64,000 bases of DNA, taken from contig JAXDDX010000015.1 of the NCBI GenBank assembly GCA_034670405.1, positions 5,486,001 through 5,550,000 of the forward strand, read 5' to 3'. Positions 1-11,093 of this stretch are shown in pieces. Numbering within the stretch: the first letter of the stretch is position 1; each line of letters opens with the position of its first letter. The notes under the pieces are model-generated. The model was not told the DNA's origin, ran no database searches, and was given only the letters and a program-made list of their open reading frames with translations. Origin of the DNA: Hoplostethus atlanticus. Its lineage: Eukaryota > Chordata > Actinopteri > Trachichthyiformes > Trachichthyidae. Both the position numbers and the translations under genes were made by a program.

Positions 1-1550
1 AATATTTTCATACATTCCAAGGCTTTCATCAGCAATAGGCGTGATTAGAGAATATTTATTTTTTAACAAACCATTTTTACGTACTTCATCTTTTTACCAG
101 CATTTTACATTTGCTGCATCGGTTGGTGGAATGATAAAAAAGCCAGGAGTGTCGTGGCTTCGTATCAAGTGTTGTCACTGCTGCTAAAACAAACGTGGCA
201 ATTGCGGTGGATGTGGGAGTCAATTCCGCCGTTGTTTGAATTCCCAGTTGACGAACACGGGCTCTGACATTGGGTAGCCCAGTATTCCTATTTGCACTAT
301 GATATCATTTTGCTCTTTCTGTTATCAGTGCTGTTTATGAAATGGACTCATGTCAAGGATCAGGGGTAGCATGAAAATCCGACCCTACTCCTCTGCTCCT
401 GGGTATCCCATCTAATCCAGTACAGTCAGTATTACACCTGTGTTTAGTACCAGCCAGCACAGATGCTTGCAAAAACAGTCCATTTACTTTTTGTAGGTTT
501 TGGTTTTGGTGACTATCGGGCTTTACCTATAGATCTAATATTACTTGTGTTGGTTAGTTAGCTTTGTGCCTAAGGGTTTATTGCCAAATTGTTTTCAGTG
601 CAATGCTAGAGAGAAATTATGTCACAGTTTATTACCGCGCTCGTTTTTCCCATTTAGCCCAGATTGTGTTTATCAATTTGTTTTAGTATAACTGAACATA
701 GGACTCAGTCTCACATGGATTTCTGATTATTTTCATGGTGAAATATAAATAATGAATGTATGCACAGTGACTCAGTCTCTTGGTGTTGTCTGACGTATGC
801 CCATAGAGTGACTGAGTCATATCGGGCACCTGGTTTAAAAATAAAACACTGAAAATGTTAGTCAATATTTTCTAAACGGGCATACGTTTTTTGTGTGTTT
901 CTTCGGGTCAGGCGGATTAGATAACTGAGTTACAGTGCCATCGCTTCCCTTTAATGAGTCTCCTTTTGTCAAATAGTTTCTTTTCATACTGAGAGCCTTG
1001 TTGAGTACAGAGTGACCATGAGAGCGAACCCCAGCACTCAGCTGGTTATCCTTACGTAGCCCTGGCCTGCAACATTTGTCAAGCTTATTCTGTGCAACTT
1101 TGCAACATATATCCGTGTATCATGTAAAAGTTTTAACCTGACATTTTTGTATTTCATATTTTGCTTGGCTGCAGGCAAACTGTCACCAAACTACTGCTGA
1201 GGTAACTGCTAAAATCTAGGAAACACCAGCCTAGTGTGTGTTGATTTGAGCCACCGTGGCAGCTTGAGTGCACTTTGGTTCAGATTCACCAAGTGTCTGG
1301 AGCTCGACTGGAGGGTCGGGAAACCACGCCTTCACCACAAATTCACCTTTTGGTGACTTTGTTGATGAGAGCACTTGAGATTTTGTCCCTCGGATGGCCA
1401 GGGCACACGAGTCACATGTTGTTCATGCTCCCCAAGCTATCGCTGGACCACTGGTGTCCTGAGCATGTGGGCATTGCCATCCGGGACTGGGCCTGTCAGA
1501 GTGGATGCCTTACAGTAAAGACGGTGATTACTCACACTGACTTTGTGCAC

Positions 1551-1682
1551 GTTGCATTGCCGTCTAAAGGAAGGAAAATACATCCAACCTGTATCCCTGC
1601 TTTTACTGGGTGACCTTTATTTTGGTAATTACCTCCATTGATACGATAATGATCCATTGAAAGAAAATATAAAGGAAAGAAA
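1551..1682 (+). repeat. Interspersed repeat, copy A
   Basis: This block shares two ordered segments with 5998-6112: a 20-bp segment (1551-1570, GTTGCATTGCC then TCTAAAGG) and a longer one (1611-1682) containing CTCCATTGATACGATAATG and a following GAAAGAAAA run. The order and orientation are the same in both places, so this is one repeat family and not chance. The family is not recognised; no open frame is conserved between the copies. Confidence 0.7.
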
Positions 1683-3927
1683 ATCTAATATTCAAGGAAC
1701 CCAAAACAACTTTTGAGTACATACAAAAAGAAAGCATGTGGCTGTGGTTTCATTCTTTGTTGCCAGGTACTAGTACGGACATAGATGAACTAACCCAATT
1801 TGTGACAGGGACTGAGATTAAAAATTATGAAATGTAGAAAACAAATGCACAATGGAAATGCAACCCTCCTCCTTTTGTTGTTTATGTAATGTTGACCTTT
1901 CTGTCTGTAAACATTGATTTTAATCATATTTTATATTCCTATTTTACTTTGAATTAAAAGAGAGCCACTGAAAACACGCCATCCTGTTTTAATTCCATCA
2001 GATTAATTTATAAAAAGTGAAACTCCAAGTAAAATGTGCTCTTGAGTTTGTCTCACCATTATTCTGTGATGTCACGCAATGATTTCCTGTATTTATCATT
2101 TTAAAATAATACACCGAGGCTAATATTTCAAGGTCAGGTCAGTAGTTTTCAAATCAGTAAACTGTATTTATTCCTACAGGGCAATTTCCACAGCAGGCAC
2201 AAAACATGCAGATTTAACAGAATAAACCCTTGAACACATTGTAATCTAAATATATAAGACGGTGCAAATGCATGAGCTTGAGGGGAGGTGGGAGCCTTGG
2301 GAGGAAAAATGACCCTTTTAGGCACCCTTCCTGCACCCCGGGCAGTGGAGGCTCCTGCAATTGAAAATCTTTCAAAGGCTCTCTGTAAGTTGTAAGAGGG
2401 CTTTTCCTCAACCCTCCTTCCATACCCTCCTCTCTGTCAGTAATGTCCCTCCTCATCATAGAATATTAATTGAATGATGTAAAAAAAACAATGTAGGTTT
2501 TCAGTTGAATGAAATTGTGAGTTCATGAGGGGATTGACCTTTACCTGGTGTTTGCCATTGCTAAAAGTCATAATGCAGCATGTTAATCCCCCTCCCAAAA
2601 AATGCTTTCATAGCTTTGGTTCTAAATAAACTAAAGACTAGCTAATACATGTTTGACCATTGCATGTGTTTTTTTTTGTACCAATAGGTCTATCAACTCT
2701 GAAAAATGCCTCATATCCTGTGTATTGGTGTTCAGTGGTGGAGCTACTATTCTACTTTATGTTTGGATTAGGAATTGGGAATTTAACGGATTGTTAATTC
2801 TTGATTGTTTTCAGTAAAAATCACTTCTGATCGTTATGCAGTAAATCCTCACTGTGCAGTACAATCCTCAGTGTGTGGAGCAACTATTGTCAGCAGAGGG
2901 CAGGCTTGAATCACGTTGCTCTAAACCAGATTATCTGAACATGGAATGAAATGAATTATTTTAAGTACAGACCATCATTAATCTGCATTGCCCTCAAGGT
3001 AACATTGTAAGGCGTAAACTAAAAAGGGTATGCGTGGAAATTCGGCTGATATGATATGACACATAGTCTTTGGAAAATCATCAAAATGCTGTTAATGTGA
3101 CCGAGCCAGACAGAGACAGAAAGCGAAAGCGATTTTCCCAGCAAAATAAAAGCCCCAAAATATTAGTGGAATCACAATGAATACGGAGTGAAACCGTAAC
3201 TTAAATTGATACTCAAAAGTTTATGTTATATTATGGTGACATTTGCTGAGGAGAGAAAGCTTTATGGACAGGTACATTTAAGGCTAAAAACGTATTTTTG
3301 ATAACTTGAACAGAGACTCCTGTTGATGGGGTAAATTTAAGTCTTGGAAGAATGTCTACTGTCTTACAAAACAAATCACAACAAAAGGTGTGTGTTATTT
3401 GGCTGTGATAGTGCTGGACTGGAGACTCATTTCAGCACTGTTGACGGATCATATGGACACGTGGACTTCAGCATCCGAACACCTTTATTCTCAGAGCACA
3501 CAACCATAATAGAAACAATAGTGCTTAAGAAGTGTTAATTTTTATGAAAACTTTAATTGTAGTGTTACTGACTCCCATACGTCCACGTGGAGCCACTAGA
3601 GGTCACTGGTTTATTTCTCAAAACCCTGCTTCAGATCATCTTGAGAGAAGTTACTCAGAAGATCACACTCCCTGATCTATGAAGGTGAATCAGACCCCAA
3701 ACATTGAGAATACGTACATTTGAACTTGTGTTATGGAATTTCTCACCAATAAAATATTCACATCTGTGCATATTTGTGTAAGTATTACATTTGCACTTGA
3801 ACCCATTATATAACATGCAACTAGGACTCAAAATTGTTTCACCTCTCAAATCTGAATTTAAAATCACTTACAACATTGCAACTTTGAAGAGCTTCATCAG
3901 TGCTATGGCTGAAGTTAAGCCTTATAT

Positions 3928-4228
3928 TGTTGGGGAAAGCACTCAATATTTTATATGACTTATATATTAATCACAATCACAATTCACTCAATATTTTATA
4001 TGATTCATGTATTAATCAAGCTACCAGTTCATGTAGCCGACGACTGAAAGTGCTCAGTTATCTTATCAGATGTTAAGGGCATTTTTAGCTTGGTAGCTTG
4101 TTTTCTGCAATAGTAGATTGTGTATTTTTTTTCTCTCATTCAGCACTTTCTATTGTTGGCTAGTGGTATCGGTAGCTTGGATGCATTAGTAGGTGAATCA
4201 TAAAGCATGTTTATTGCTTTCCCCAACA
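3928..4228. mobile_element. Small inverted-repeat element (MITE), 301 bp
   Basis: The ends are perfect 14-bp inverted repeats: TGTTGGGGAAAGCA at 3928-3941 and its complement at 4215-4228. Similarity continues inward imperfectly (ATGATTCA, then TAAT, then AAGCTACC on the left matches the complement of the right arm), so the true terminal repeat is about 70 bp. Inside the left arm a 34-bp segment beginning CACTCAATATTTTATATGA occurs twice (about 3940 and 3985), a 45-bp-period duplication. There is no coding capacity, as expected for a non-autonomous DNA transposon. I could not read a convincing target-site duplication, so the superfamily is open. Confidence 0.75.
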
Positions 4229-4975
4229 TCTAGCATTTGTTTTAAAAGTTTCAGGTTTTCCTACAGTTAGCAATTTGAATTTCGTTTCATCTTGAAGTCC
4301 TTGTCCCCTCAGTAAGGCCTTTCAGCCAGCCGCCTCCTACAAGGCTGCCAACCAAGTAAGTGATGAGCACACTGCACCACATGATCTCGAGCCAATGAAA
4401 AAGCTGCAACCCACACACTTTGCTTATGAAAAGTGATAAAACTCTCCTCTCCAATCTTGCCTTTTTAGTGAATGCACGGTGTTCATAACCTCATATCACT
4501 TAATAATAAAAGCTAAACTTGATTTGATTGAAGGCATGTGAGCTGCAGTTAGCTGGCTAGATAGCTAACCCAGTTGCTAAAGAGTTGGAGAAGTGCCTGA
4601 AATACTAACAACTGGGGGAGACTACACTATGCCAGATGCCTGACAGGAAGCAAAGCAATACAGCACCAGTCTGTCAGGCAGCTAGATATGAATTTAAGTA
4701 ATCACAGATAGCCCGACAGCATGTCCCCTGTATTGTTTTGTTTTCTGTCAGGCAGCTGGCATCATTAAGCAGCCTACAGGGCAATCCACTATCTACTGCT
4801 GATGTAATTCGCTGCTTTCCTAACCTCCTCCCAGGCTGGTTTGTCAGATTTAGTTGAGGCTCAGAGGCTTGTGTGAAATGGTACCACATGCTAGTTCCTA
4901 TTGCATCCTCCTTCCAGACTGGTTTGACCTGAAGCAAGCCGTTCATGCAAGACATCCCAAAACAATGAACTGAAA

Positions 4976-5095
4976 CAGTTCTGGAAGGAGGAATGGTCCA
5001 AAATAGCTCCTAACCGCTGTGCAGGTCTGATCAGCAACTACAGGAAACGTCTGGTTGAGGATATTGCTGCTAAAGGAGTTTCCATCAATTACTAA
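4976..5095 (+). pseudogene. Tc1/mariner transposase, C-terminal fossil
   Basis: Thirty-nine codons are open to a TAA at 5093-5095 and read QFWKEEW..IAPNRCAGLI.NYRKRLVE, the end of a fish Tc1-type transposase (EEWAKIPP, then NYRKRL near the C-terminus). The upstream catalytic part is not present in readable form, although sequence back to about 4800 may belong to the same copy with frame breaks. The downstream AT-rich text with TACTTTTTCCA resembles the usual flank of this family. It is a dead fragment. The assignment to Tc1 is from memory of the family motif. Confidence 0.65.
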
Positions 5096-5165
5096 ATCTC
5101 GTGGTTTACATACTTTTTCCATTCCAAGCTGTTGAAGTTTGAACAATATGTTCATGAATATAACA

Positions 5166-5283
5166 GTAGAATAAAATTCAATTCCTGGATCACTGTTTAC
5201 ATTTTAGGCATTTAGCTGACTCTCTTATCCAGAGTGATTTACATTGAATCCAACAGCAGAATAAAATGTAATTTCTGGATCAC
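5166..5283 (+). repeat. SINE-like fragment between direct repeats
   Basis: The core 5203-5245 carries GGCATTTAGCTGAC followed by CTTATCCAGAGTGATTTACA, a degenerate form of the widespread fish sequence TTTAGCAGAC..TTATCCA.AGCGACTTACA that occurs in V-SINE-type and related repeats. It is flanked by two imperfect copies of AGNAGAATAAAAT..AATT.CTGGATCAC (5166-5193 and 5254-5283), which could be a target duplication or a local tandem duplication. The same core is seen on the other strand at 52852-52904. Confidence 0.5.
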
Positions 5284-5997
5284 CAACATTACAAGTAACC
5301 AGTATTACAGTAAGGAGGACAAGGGTCAGAGCCACCCAGATATCTTTACATTGTAGGTATTTGACCCTGTGACATCATGGTTACAATGCTGTCTCTCTAA
5401 CCAAACCCCATCCTGCCACCGCACAGTCCTCTGACGAAACGTCCAAGAGGAGCAGGGAACAATCAAATGATCAGTCTGAATGATCAGTGCAGTACACCGA
5501 CTGTGAGAATGGAGATGGTGACTCCTTGTAGGCCAATATGACGTGACATGTAGGTGGCTTCACACACTGTGTAGCTCTATAACATTTTTTTATAAATAGA
5601 ATTGAGATAAGTTTAAAAAACTTTTTTCAATGCCTATCAATGTGGGGTGGTGACCTGCCACCCTCTATTGGCCGGACACCACTGATAGAGGTTCAAGTCT
5701 CAGTCCTTTGGTAAAGGTGACATGAGAGCACCCAGGGGTGTCAGGGGTTAATGGTCCATTGTCTGGTTCAGAACTGATGACACTATCATTTGGGAATAAA
5801 AAGCGAAACATTCTGTGGGTCTACAAAAATCAATAGCCCATTCTTTGTCTCTTCTAGTTTTTGTTGAAGTTGGAAACTCTAGCACAGTGGTGGCTCACTT
5901 TCCATTTGCAGAGATTGCTGCTCTCCTTGCTACATTAACAGCTGATTGCATTTCGAAACGTGCGACTAGGCCTTCTCAAGAGTATGGAATAGACATG

Positions 5998-6112
5998 GTT
6001 GCATTGCCCTCTAAAGGGGTGACCATTATTTTGGCAATTACCTACCTTATATCAATTTTACCACCAATTACCTCCATTGATACGATAATGATCCATGGAA
6101 AGAAAAAAGAAA
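5998..6112 (+). repeat. Interspersed repeat, copy B
   Basis: Second copy of the family at 1551-1682. It matches GTTGCATTGCC.TCTAAAGG at 5998-6017, then TTATTTTGG.AATTACCT, then after a 23-bp insertion the CTCCATTGATACGATAATG segment at about 6070-6090 and a GAAAGAAAA run. The extra spacer shows that the two copies have had time to diverge. The family is not recognised. Confidence 0.7.
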
Positions 6113-7144
6113 GGACAAAAGCAAACATTTATAGAGAAATCATGTTTTATTCGCTTATTCCTAGGGAAGTACTACACTACCCACAATCATAGCTCGAGTT
6201 CCACCAATCAGAGACATTGCTGTTACCATGGAGATGTTACACCAAAAAAAGTTTCGCGGTTGGCAATCAGGACTGACTGAGCGGACGTAGTCGCTGTCTG
6301 CTAGCTAGCAACATACTCCACCGTGGTCTCTGTCAGACATGATGTGCTTTTTTAGGGATGAGGAGAGGAGTGTGCAAAAATCACTGCAAATCTTTGAGAA
6401 ACAGTTGAAAGTGAGGGAAAGGGGATTCGATGAAATCACCCGCAATCCCTTATGGGATAAGTAGTCGATAAGTAGTCCCTCTTAAAGGACAAGATGATGC
6501 AAAGCCTCTGTTTAAGTGGTTTTGGTTTGGAAAAAACAAAATGGACCCTGTAGTAAAAGTAGCTTCAAGTTAAATGTTTTATTTTAGAAATCAAATGGCA
6601 TTGAGATATTTTGTGCTGCAGCGGCAGAATGAAGAGGAGAAAATGTGCTTCAGGCATGTAATTGATGTTTTAATTAATTTAGCCCATAGCTGTCACATGC
6701 CTCCTAAAGATCACATCTCGCTAACTCGGGTGGGTAGAAACCCCACTGTGTCCCAGTCCCATTTTCGGCTTTGTTGGGGTCGTTGATGTGCGCTCAACCC
6801 AATCGCGATATTTCCGACAGCACTCGAAGGCAGCGTAATGATAGCGCTGCGCCTCTGAGCTCCGCCGTGTTCACTCCGAGGTGTGCTCTTTTAAGTTGCG
6901 GTACGGTGGAGAGCTTCTCGTTAAGTTTTATCCTGGAAGTGGCGACTTGTTACTGCAAAGGGCGAATTTGGTCGTCGAATTGCTTTGAAAGGCAGGGGAA
7001 ACGCCACACGAACCCTTAGGAAGATATTAGTTAGTAGTTTTTATCAACAAAGCACGGCAACTAATTGAACGCTGTCCACGAGCTGTATTGTCCTGGGGGA
7101 GCCTTTTTTTGTTTAGGGTTAAATACGACAACTAGCGTGGTTGC

Positions 7145-7342
7145 CTTCGGTTTTGGAGATACATTGAAAGGTATTCTCTAATATTTCCCCCCCGATGTGT
7201 TTGGGCTCCGATGGATCAAGCTGTGTCCGTGGAGCTGCTTTGGGGAGATATTAACAGCGGTGAAACGCTAAAGAGAGACAGTGAAAGCTAAGCCCATCTC
7301 AGCCAACGGTAACCGACGCAGTGTACCTCGACAACAGCACAG
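7145..7342 (+). other. arhgap32: Putative noncoding exon 1 of arhgap32 (5' boundary unknown)
   Basis: The 3' boundary is the donor AACAGCACAG/GTAATTTT with GT at 7343-7344. The left limit given here is arbitrary, because the start site could lie anywhere in the CpG-rich block from about 6770. No long open frame runs through the donor, which fits a 5' untranslated exon; the protein start is placed in exon 2. If transcribed it contains a short upstream open frame at 7211-7291. Mammalian ARHGAP32 also has noncoding first exons followed by long introns. Confidence 0.45.
7211..7291 (+). other. Upstream open reading frame (26 codons) in exon 1
   Basis: An ATG at 7211 opens 26 codons and closes at TAA 7289-7291, before the donor at 7343. 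It would lie wholly inside the putative 5' untranslated exon, so ribosomes starting here would have to reinitiate at the exon 2 ATG. There is no recognisable peptide family. The reading depends on exon 1 being transcribed from upstream of 7211. Confidence 0.3.
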
Positions 7343-9612
7343 GTAATTTTACTAAACCACAGTAACGTTACGTGCTTGTGATGTGTGAGGTGCATTCATT
7401 TAAAGTAATTTCCTGGATAGCCGTATTTTGCGCTGTAGTTGCCTGTGGCCAGTCAGTGATATCTCTGCTAATGTTAGCCGGCACCAGCGCGTGTGTGTGT
7501 GAGTCAGAGATGGAGCGCGTGTGAGAGAGGGAATGAATCTTAAACTGTGTTATTGTACTATGGTCAACCGGGAAAGTAACGTTATTCCACTGCTTGTCTC
7601 TTAAGCTTGCAGAGAGCAGGCTAGTCCCGGTACCTTCCGTTCTCTCTTGTGTGGAGACAGCTCTACACCAAACTCCCATTCAAAAAATCCGACCATTTAA
7701 CGCAGCCCCTATCGGCAGATTTAAACACGATTTAGGGCACGTAGGAAACCCGTGGTTCCTCTTTTCATACTTCCAATACACCAAGCGGCACTTATAGAAT
7801 TATAGACACCTTATAGAATCGGTTCCCTTCTTATTCCAATGGGCGAGGACCCTTTGGGAACATTTCGTCGTGTGTCAGGGCTATGTGAACCAATTCTAAA
7901 AGTGAAGGGTTTATTTAAAAAAAGCTTTTATACCAGTTCTGCTTGGTGGATCAGATGCATGCCGAAGCGACCAATAGACTCAAAAGAGTCGTAAAATGTC
8001 ATCAGTTATATCCTATCAGCTATGTGCACTTTCCATTAAGCAAGTCAAAATAAAACCGCCATATTTTTGAACGGGTTTTGGCGTCCAGTCCAATCTATGA
8101 GAGAACGGCACTGCGGAGCTAAAGGCTGGCATGCACCAGTCTACCCAGTTCAACCCCACTCTGCCTGTAAACCATTCATTCTGTTGGAAGCCTCCAGTTT
8201 GGAGTGTGTTGTATTACATTTAATTTGTCAGTTAATGTTACCAATGCACGTTTCAAGAAGAGGTTGTAAAGGTGTCATTGCTTCTATCAGAAACCAATTG
8301 GGCAACATTTGGTATCCTAACTGTTTTGCAGTGCTTTCATTTGAAATGTTGAAGCCTAAATTAGGGGGGATCCTCCGAGGGATAATCAGTAGCTACCCAC
8401 TCCTTCGCACATTATTTGACCCACTATTCTTGTCGTCTTCTCGTGCTTCATTCCCTGTACTATCATAATTGAATCAGATAGTCATACAGGCCATTAAATC
8501 CTTATTTAGCCAGGCAAGTCTACTACAAACTGAGTTACATACATCCAGTTAACAGGGGAGGACAGAGCTTTCCTCATTCATGTCCCTGTCTAGATTTGAC
8601 TAGCCAGCAGGATGTATTAGTACTGGCGATACTGAGGTAAAAAGCTTGCCTCTCAAACCATTAAAGGGGAACACCGGCCATTTTACAATTTTTAAAAAAT
8701 ATATTATTCAGTGGGTAATGGAATATGCTCATGCTTGTGCATTCATCAAGGATGTGTAGCAAAACCACTAGATGGCCATGTCACTGAATAAAGCCATAGC
8801 CTTTCAGTGGGAGAATGAATTGAGTTTAGATTTGTAATAACATTTTCCATCTAAAAGTTCTCTGTTTCTTCAAAGTTGAGATGGAATGATTTACAAGTCA
8901 TGGTTTGGTACATTTTCATCACAGCAGGGGAAGATGTGCCTGTGCAAATTTGCCTTTGTCATTTGTTAAAACAAACACTAACTTTTTTTCTGCATTTGTT
9001 TGTACAGCTGTGCTAGCATCCCTAGCAGGTTTATATTTGATGGTAGTTTGATACAGCCTTCCACTTTACCTTCTTATTGTTGCTTCCACAAAGTAATAAA
9101 CCCTCCTTTCTCTCAGGTTTGTCAGGGACGTTTAACCAATTGGTAAAATGATCAGTTTGAATATTTACTGCTCTGTGTTGGCTTTATACAGCCATACCTT
9201 TTGGGTTGTCATCACTAATTCAGCAGTGGCTTTTTTTCTGCTGTATTTGTATTTTTTTATTTCTGCTGTATTTGCCTGTTTCATGCCTTTTTCACTTTTA
9301 TTTGTTTAGCTTATTGGCTTTTATTTATCATATTTATATTGTCTGTAAAGCCCTTTAGGTCACCTACCATCTCAATCCGGGCACAGAAAGGGACCAAGTA
9401 CACCTCCACAACAATATCTGAATTCAGTTGCAATAATAACTCCATGTTTCCTGTAGAGTTGTTTTGTAGATGTGGAAGTAATTTTGGTCCTGAGATCCTG
9501 GTTCACTCCCGGATAATTTCTTCTAGGGGTTGCAGTTTAAGAATGGCTCTTGAAGATTTAGATCGTAATGATCATTTCTGCTTTAATTGCAATTATATTA
9601 GGTATTTGTTTT

Positions 9613-10110
9613 TTGATCCGATCTCCATGAAATTTTGCCCACAGCATATTTGGACTTCCTAGATTATGGCTATTACACAGCATTTTCAAAATTGTTTTGC
9701 TGTGACGGACAAATTAAGTTGATGGCAAAGACACAACAGTAAGGGAGGCACATTTCCCAAGTGCTTGATGCTAGGTTAGCCAAACGTAATGTTTGGTATG
9801 TGGACCGAAGTGCGTTAGATCACATTTGGTCCTGCACCATAGCGCCGCTATCAGGCCAACCTTGCACCTTTTTTTCCTACAAAGTTGACCTAATGTCCAC
9901 CAAATTTTGCGCCCAACATATTTCAACTGCCTAGATCATGGCTGTTGCAGAGAATTGTGATACTCGTAACCATTTGGCCAAGACACAAATGAAGTTGACA
10001 GCTAACGTGTGCAAACCTAAACATTTAATGCTAGAGCAATCAAACTTTACATATATAATTGCGAAGGGGTTCCAATGTGTTTGGTCGTGCTCTATAATGT
10101 TGCTGTGATG
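9613..10110 (+). repeat. Two diverged tandem units of about 270 bp
   Basis: The segment AAATTTTG.CC.A..CATATTT followed by CCTAGAT.ATGGCT occurs at 9630-9672 and again at 9902-9943, an offset of about 272 bp. The text after each anchor also corresponds: both units go on to GCAAAGACACAA or CCAAGACACAAA, AAGTTGA, and a later TGATGCTAG or TAATGCTAG. This is an old direct duplication, or two units of a minisatellite-like repeat. No coding sense is conserved between the units. Confidence 0.6.
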
Positions 10111-10473
10111 GCAAATTGGCAGTTTTGCAAATTGCAATATCTGAGGCATCTGTGTGGGTTTGACCCATGGGCTTGGATCTCGCTAATGGCTGCTTGTGGC
10201 TGTATATATTTTTTTTTATTGTGTTTACATTTTTCTAGCCGTGAGGGCAATTTTGCAGCTGGGTAGGCCACTGCAGCTAAATGAATGTTAAGGAAACATA
10301 ACTGTAAAATATTCAATATATTACACAACATTGACTATTTTGTCTTGGTGTCTCAGACTAAAGACCTTATTTTTCATTTGCTATGCCACATCTCTGTTGC
10401 ATAAATATTTAAACCACTGTAAAAACCAGCAAGCATGAAGTGGCTTAGAAGCTGCTATGTCCTCCAACTCTTA

Positions 10474-11093
10474 AGCCTCTTTTAAACATACACCTTGGAT
10501 ATTCTCCAGAGAATCAGGTCCGCACTTTAACTGGAGTTGCCCTTCCACACATATAGCACACCACCGGAGAATGTCCGTTTCGGATGCGTTCACAACAACA
10601 GAAAAACCGGTTAGTTCAGGCAAGAGGTGGGGCCTGGGTAGAGCGTGCGGGAGACAGGACATGACGCAGGAAGTATGCTACGGAAACCGCAGTGTTTTGT
10701 TTACAGCACGGAGATGGCGGACGAAGTGACCGACTCACTCTCAGTGGCCGTTTTTGCGTTGATGTCAATACTAAATGTAGTTAGATGTATCCGCAGTATC
10801 GATGAAAGGGTCGATACTTCTTCCTCACCCTTGGATGTTTGTATTATCCCGGTTTCGCGCCAGTCGCATGATAAATACACCATCAACACGCTCACTCGCT
10901 CGTAGAGAATACTCCGGAGAATCTTCTGCTCCATTCACACTTGGGCTCACTCGGCGATAAAACGGATTTTAGACTAGGCTGCTGGGTGGGTAAAGTCCAG
11001 ACCAACTGATTCGGACATTTGCGTTCACACATACAACCCCTCCGAGTAATGTCTAGATAAGTTCTGGATTTCACTGCATGTGTGAAAGAGGCT
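10474..11093. mobile_element. Non-autonomous DNA transposon, 620 bp, PIF/Harbinger-like
   Basis: The left end AGCCTCTTTTAAACATACA and the complement of the right end AGCCTCTTTCACACATGCA agree at 16 of 19 positions. The trinucleotide TTA is present immediately outside both ends (10471-10473 and 11094-11096), which is the target duplication typical of PIF/Harbinger elements. The interior is strikingly CpG-rich compared with the surrounding intron. Open frames on both strands inside it do not resemble a transposase. Superfamily placement rests only on the TTA duplication. Confidence 0.7.

Larger units (their letters stand above)
1..6769. other. Upstream flank of arhgap32, no gene seen
   Basis: I find no protein-coding exon here on either strand. 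The open frames are short, biased by low-complexity sequence and show no family motif. The stretch holds interspersed repeats that are listed separately: a repeat pair near 1.6 and 6.0 kb, a 301-bp inverted-repeat element at 3.9 kb, a Tc1 transposase end at 5.0 kb and a SINE-like fragment at 5.2 kb. The rest is AT-rich unique-looking DNA in which I see nothing. In mammals the neighbour on this side of ARHGAP32 is BARX2; no homeobox sequence is visible here. Confidence 0.6.
6770..7342 (+). promoter_or_regulatory. arhgap32: CpG-rich promoter / first-exon block
   Basis: By eye this block has about three dozen CpG dinucleotides in roughly 570 bp, far above the CpG-poor flanks, and it ends at a good splice donor (CAG/GTAATT). 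No TATA box is obvious. A CpG island that ends in a donor, about 26 kb upstream of an exon carrying the start codon and on the same strand, is what a vertebrate housekeeping or broadly expressed promoter looks like. The transcription start cannot be read from sequence. It is assigned to arhgap32 because no other gene is visible downstream on this strand. Confidence 0.6.
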
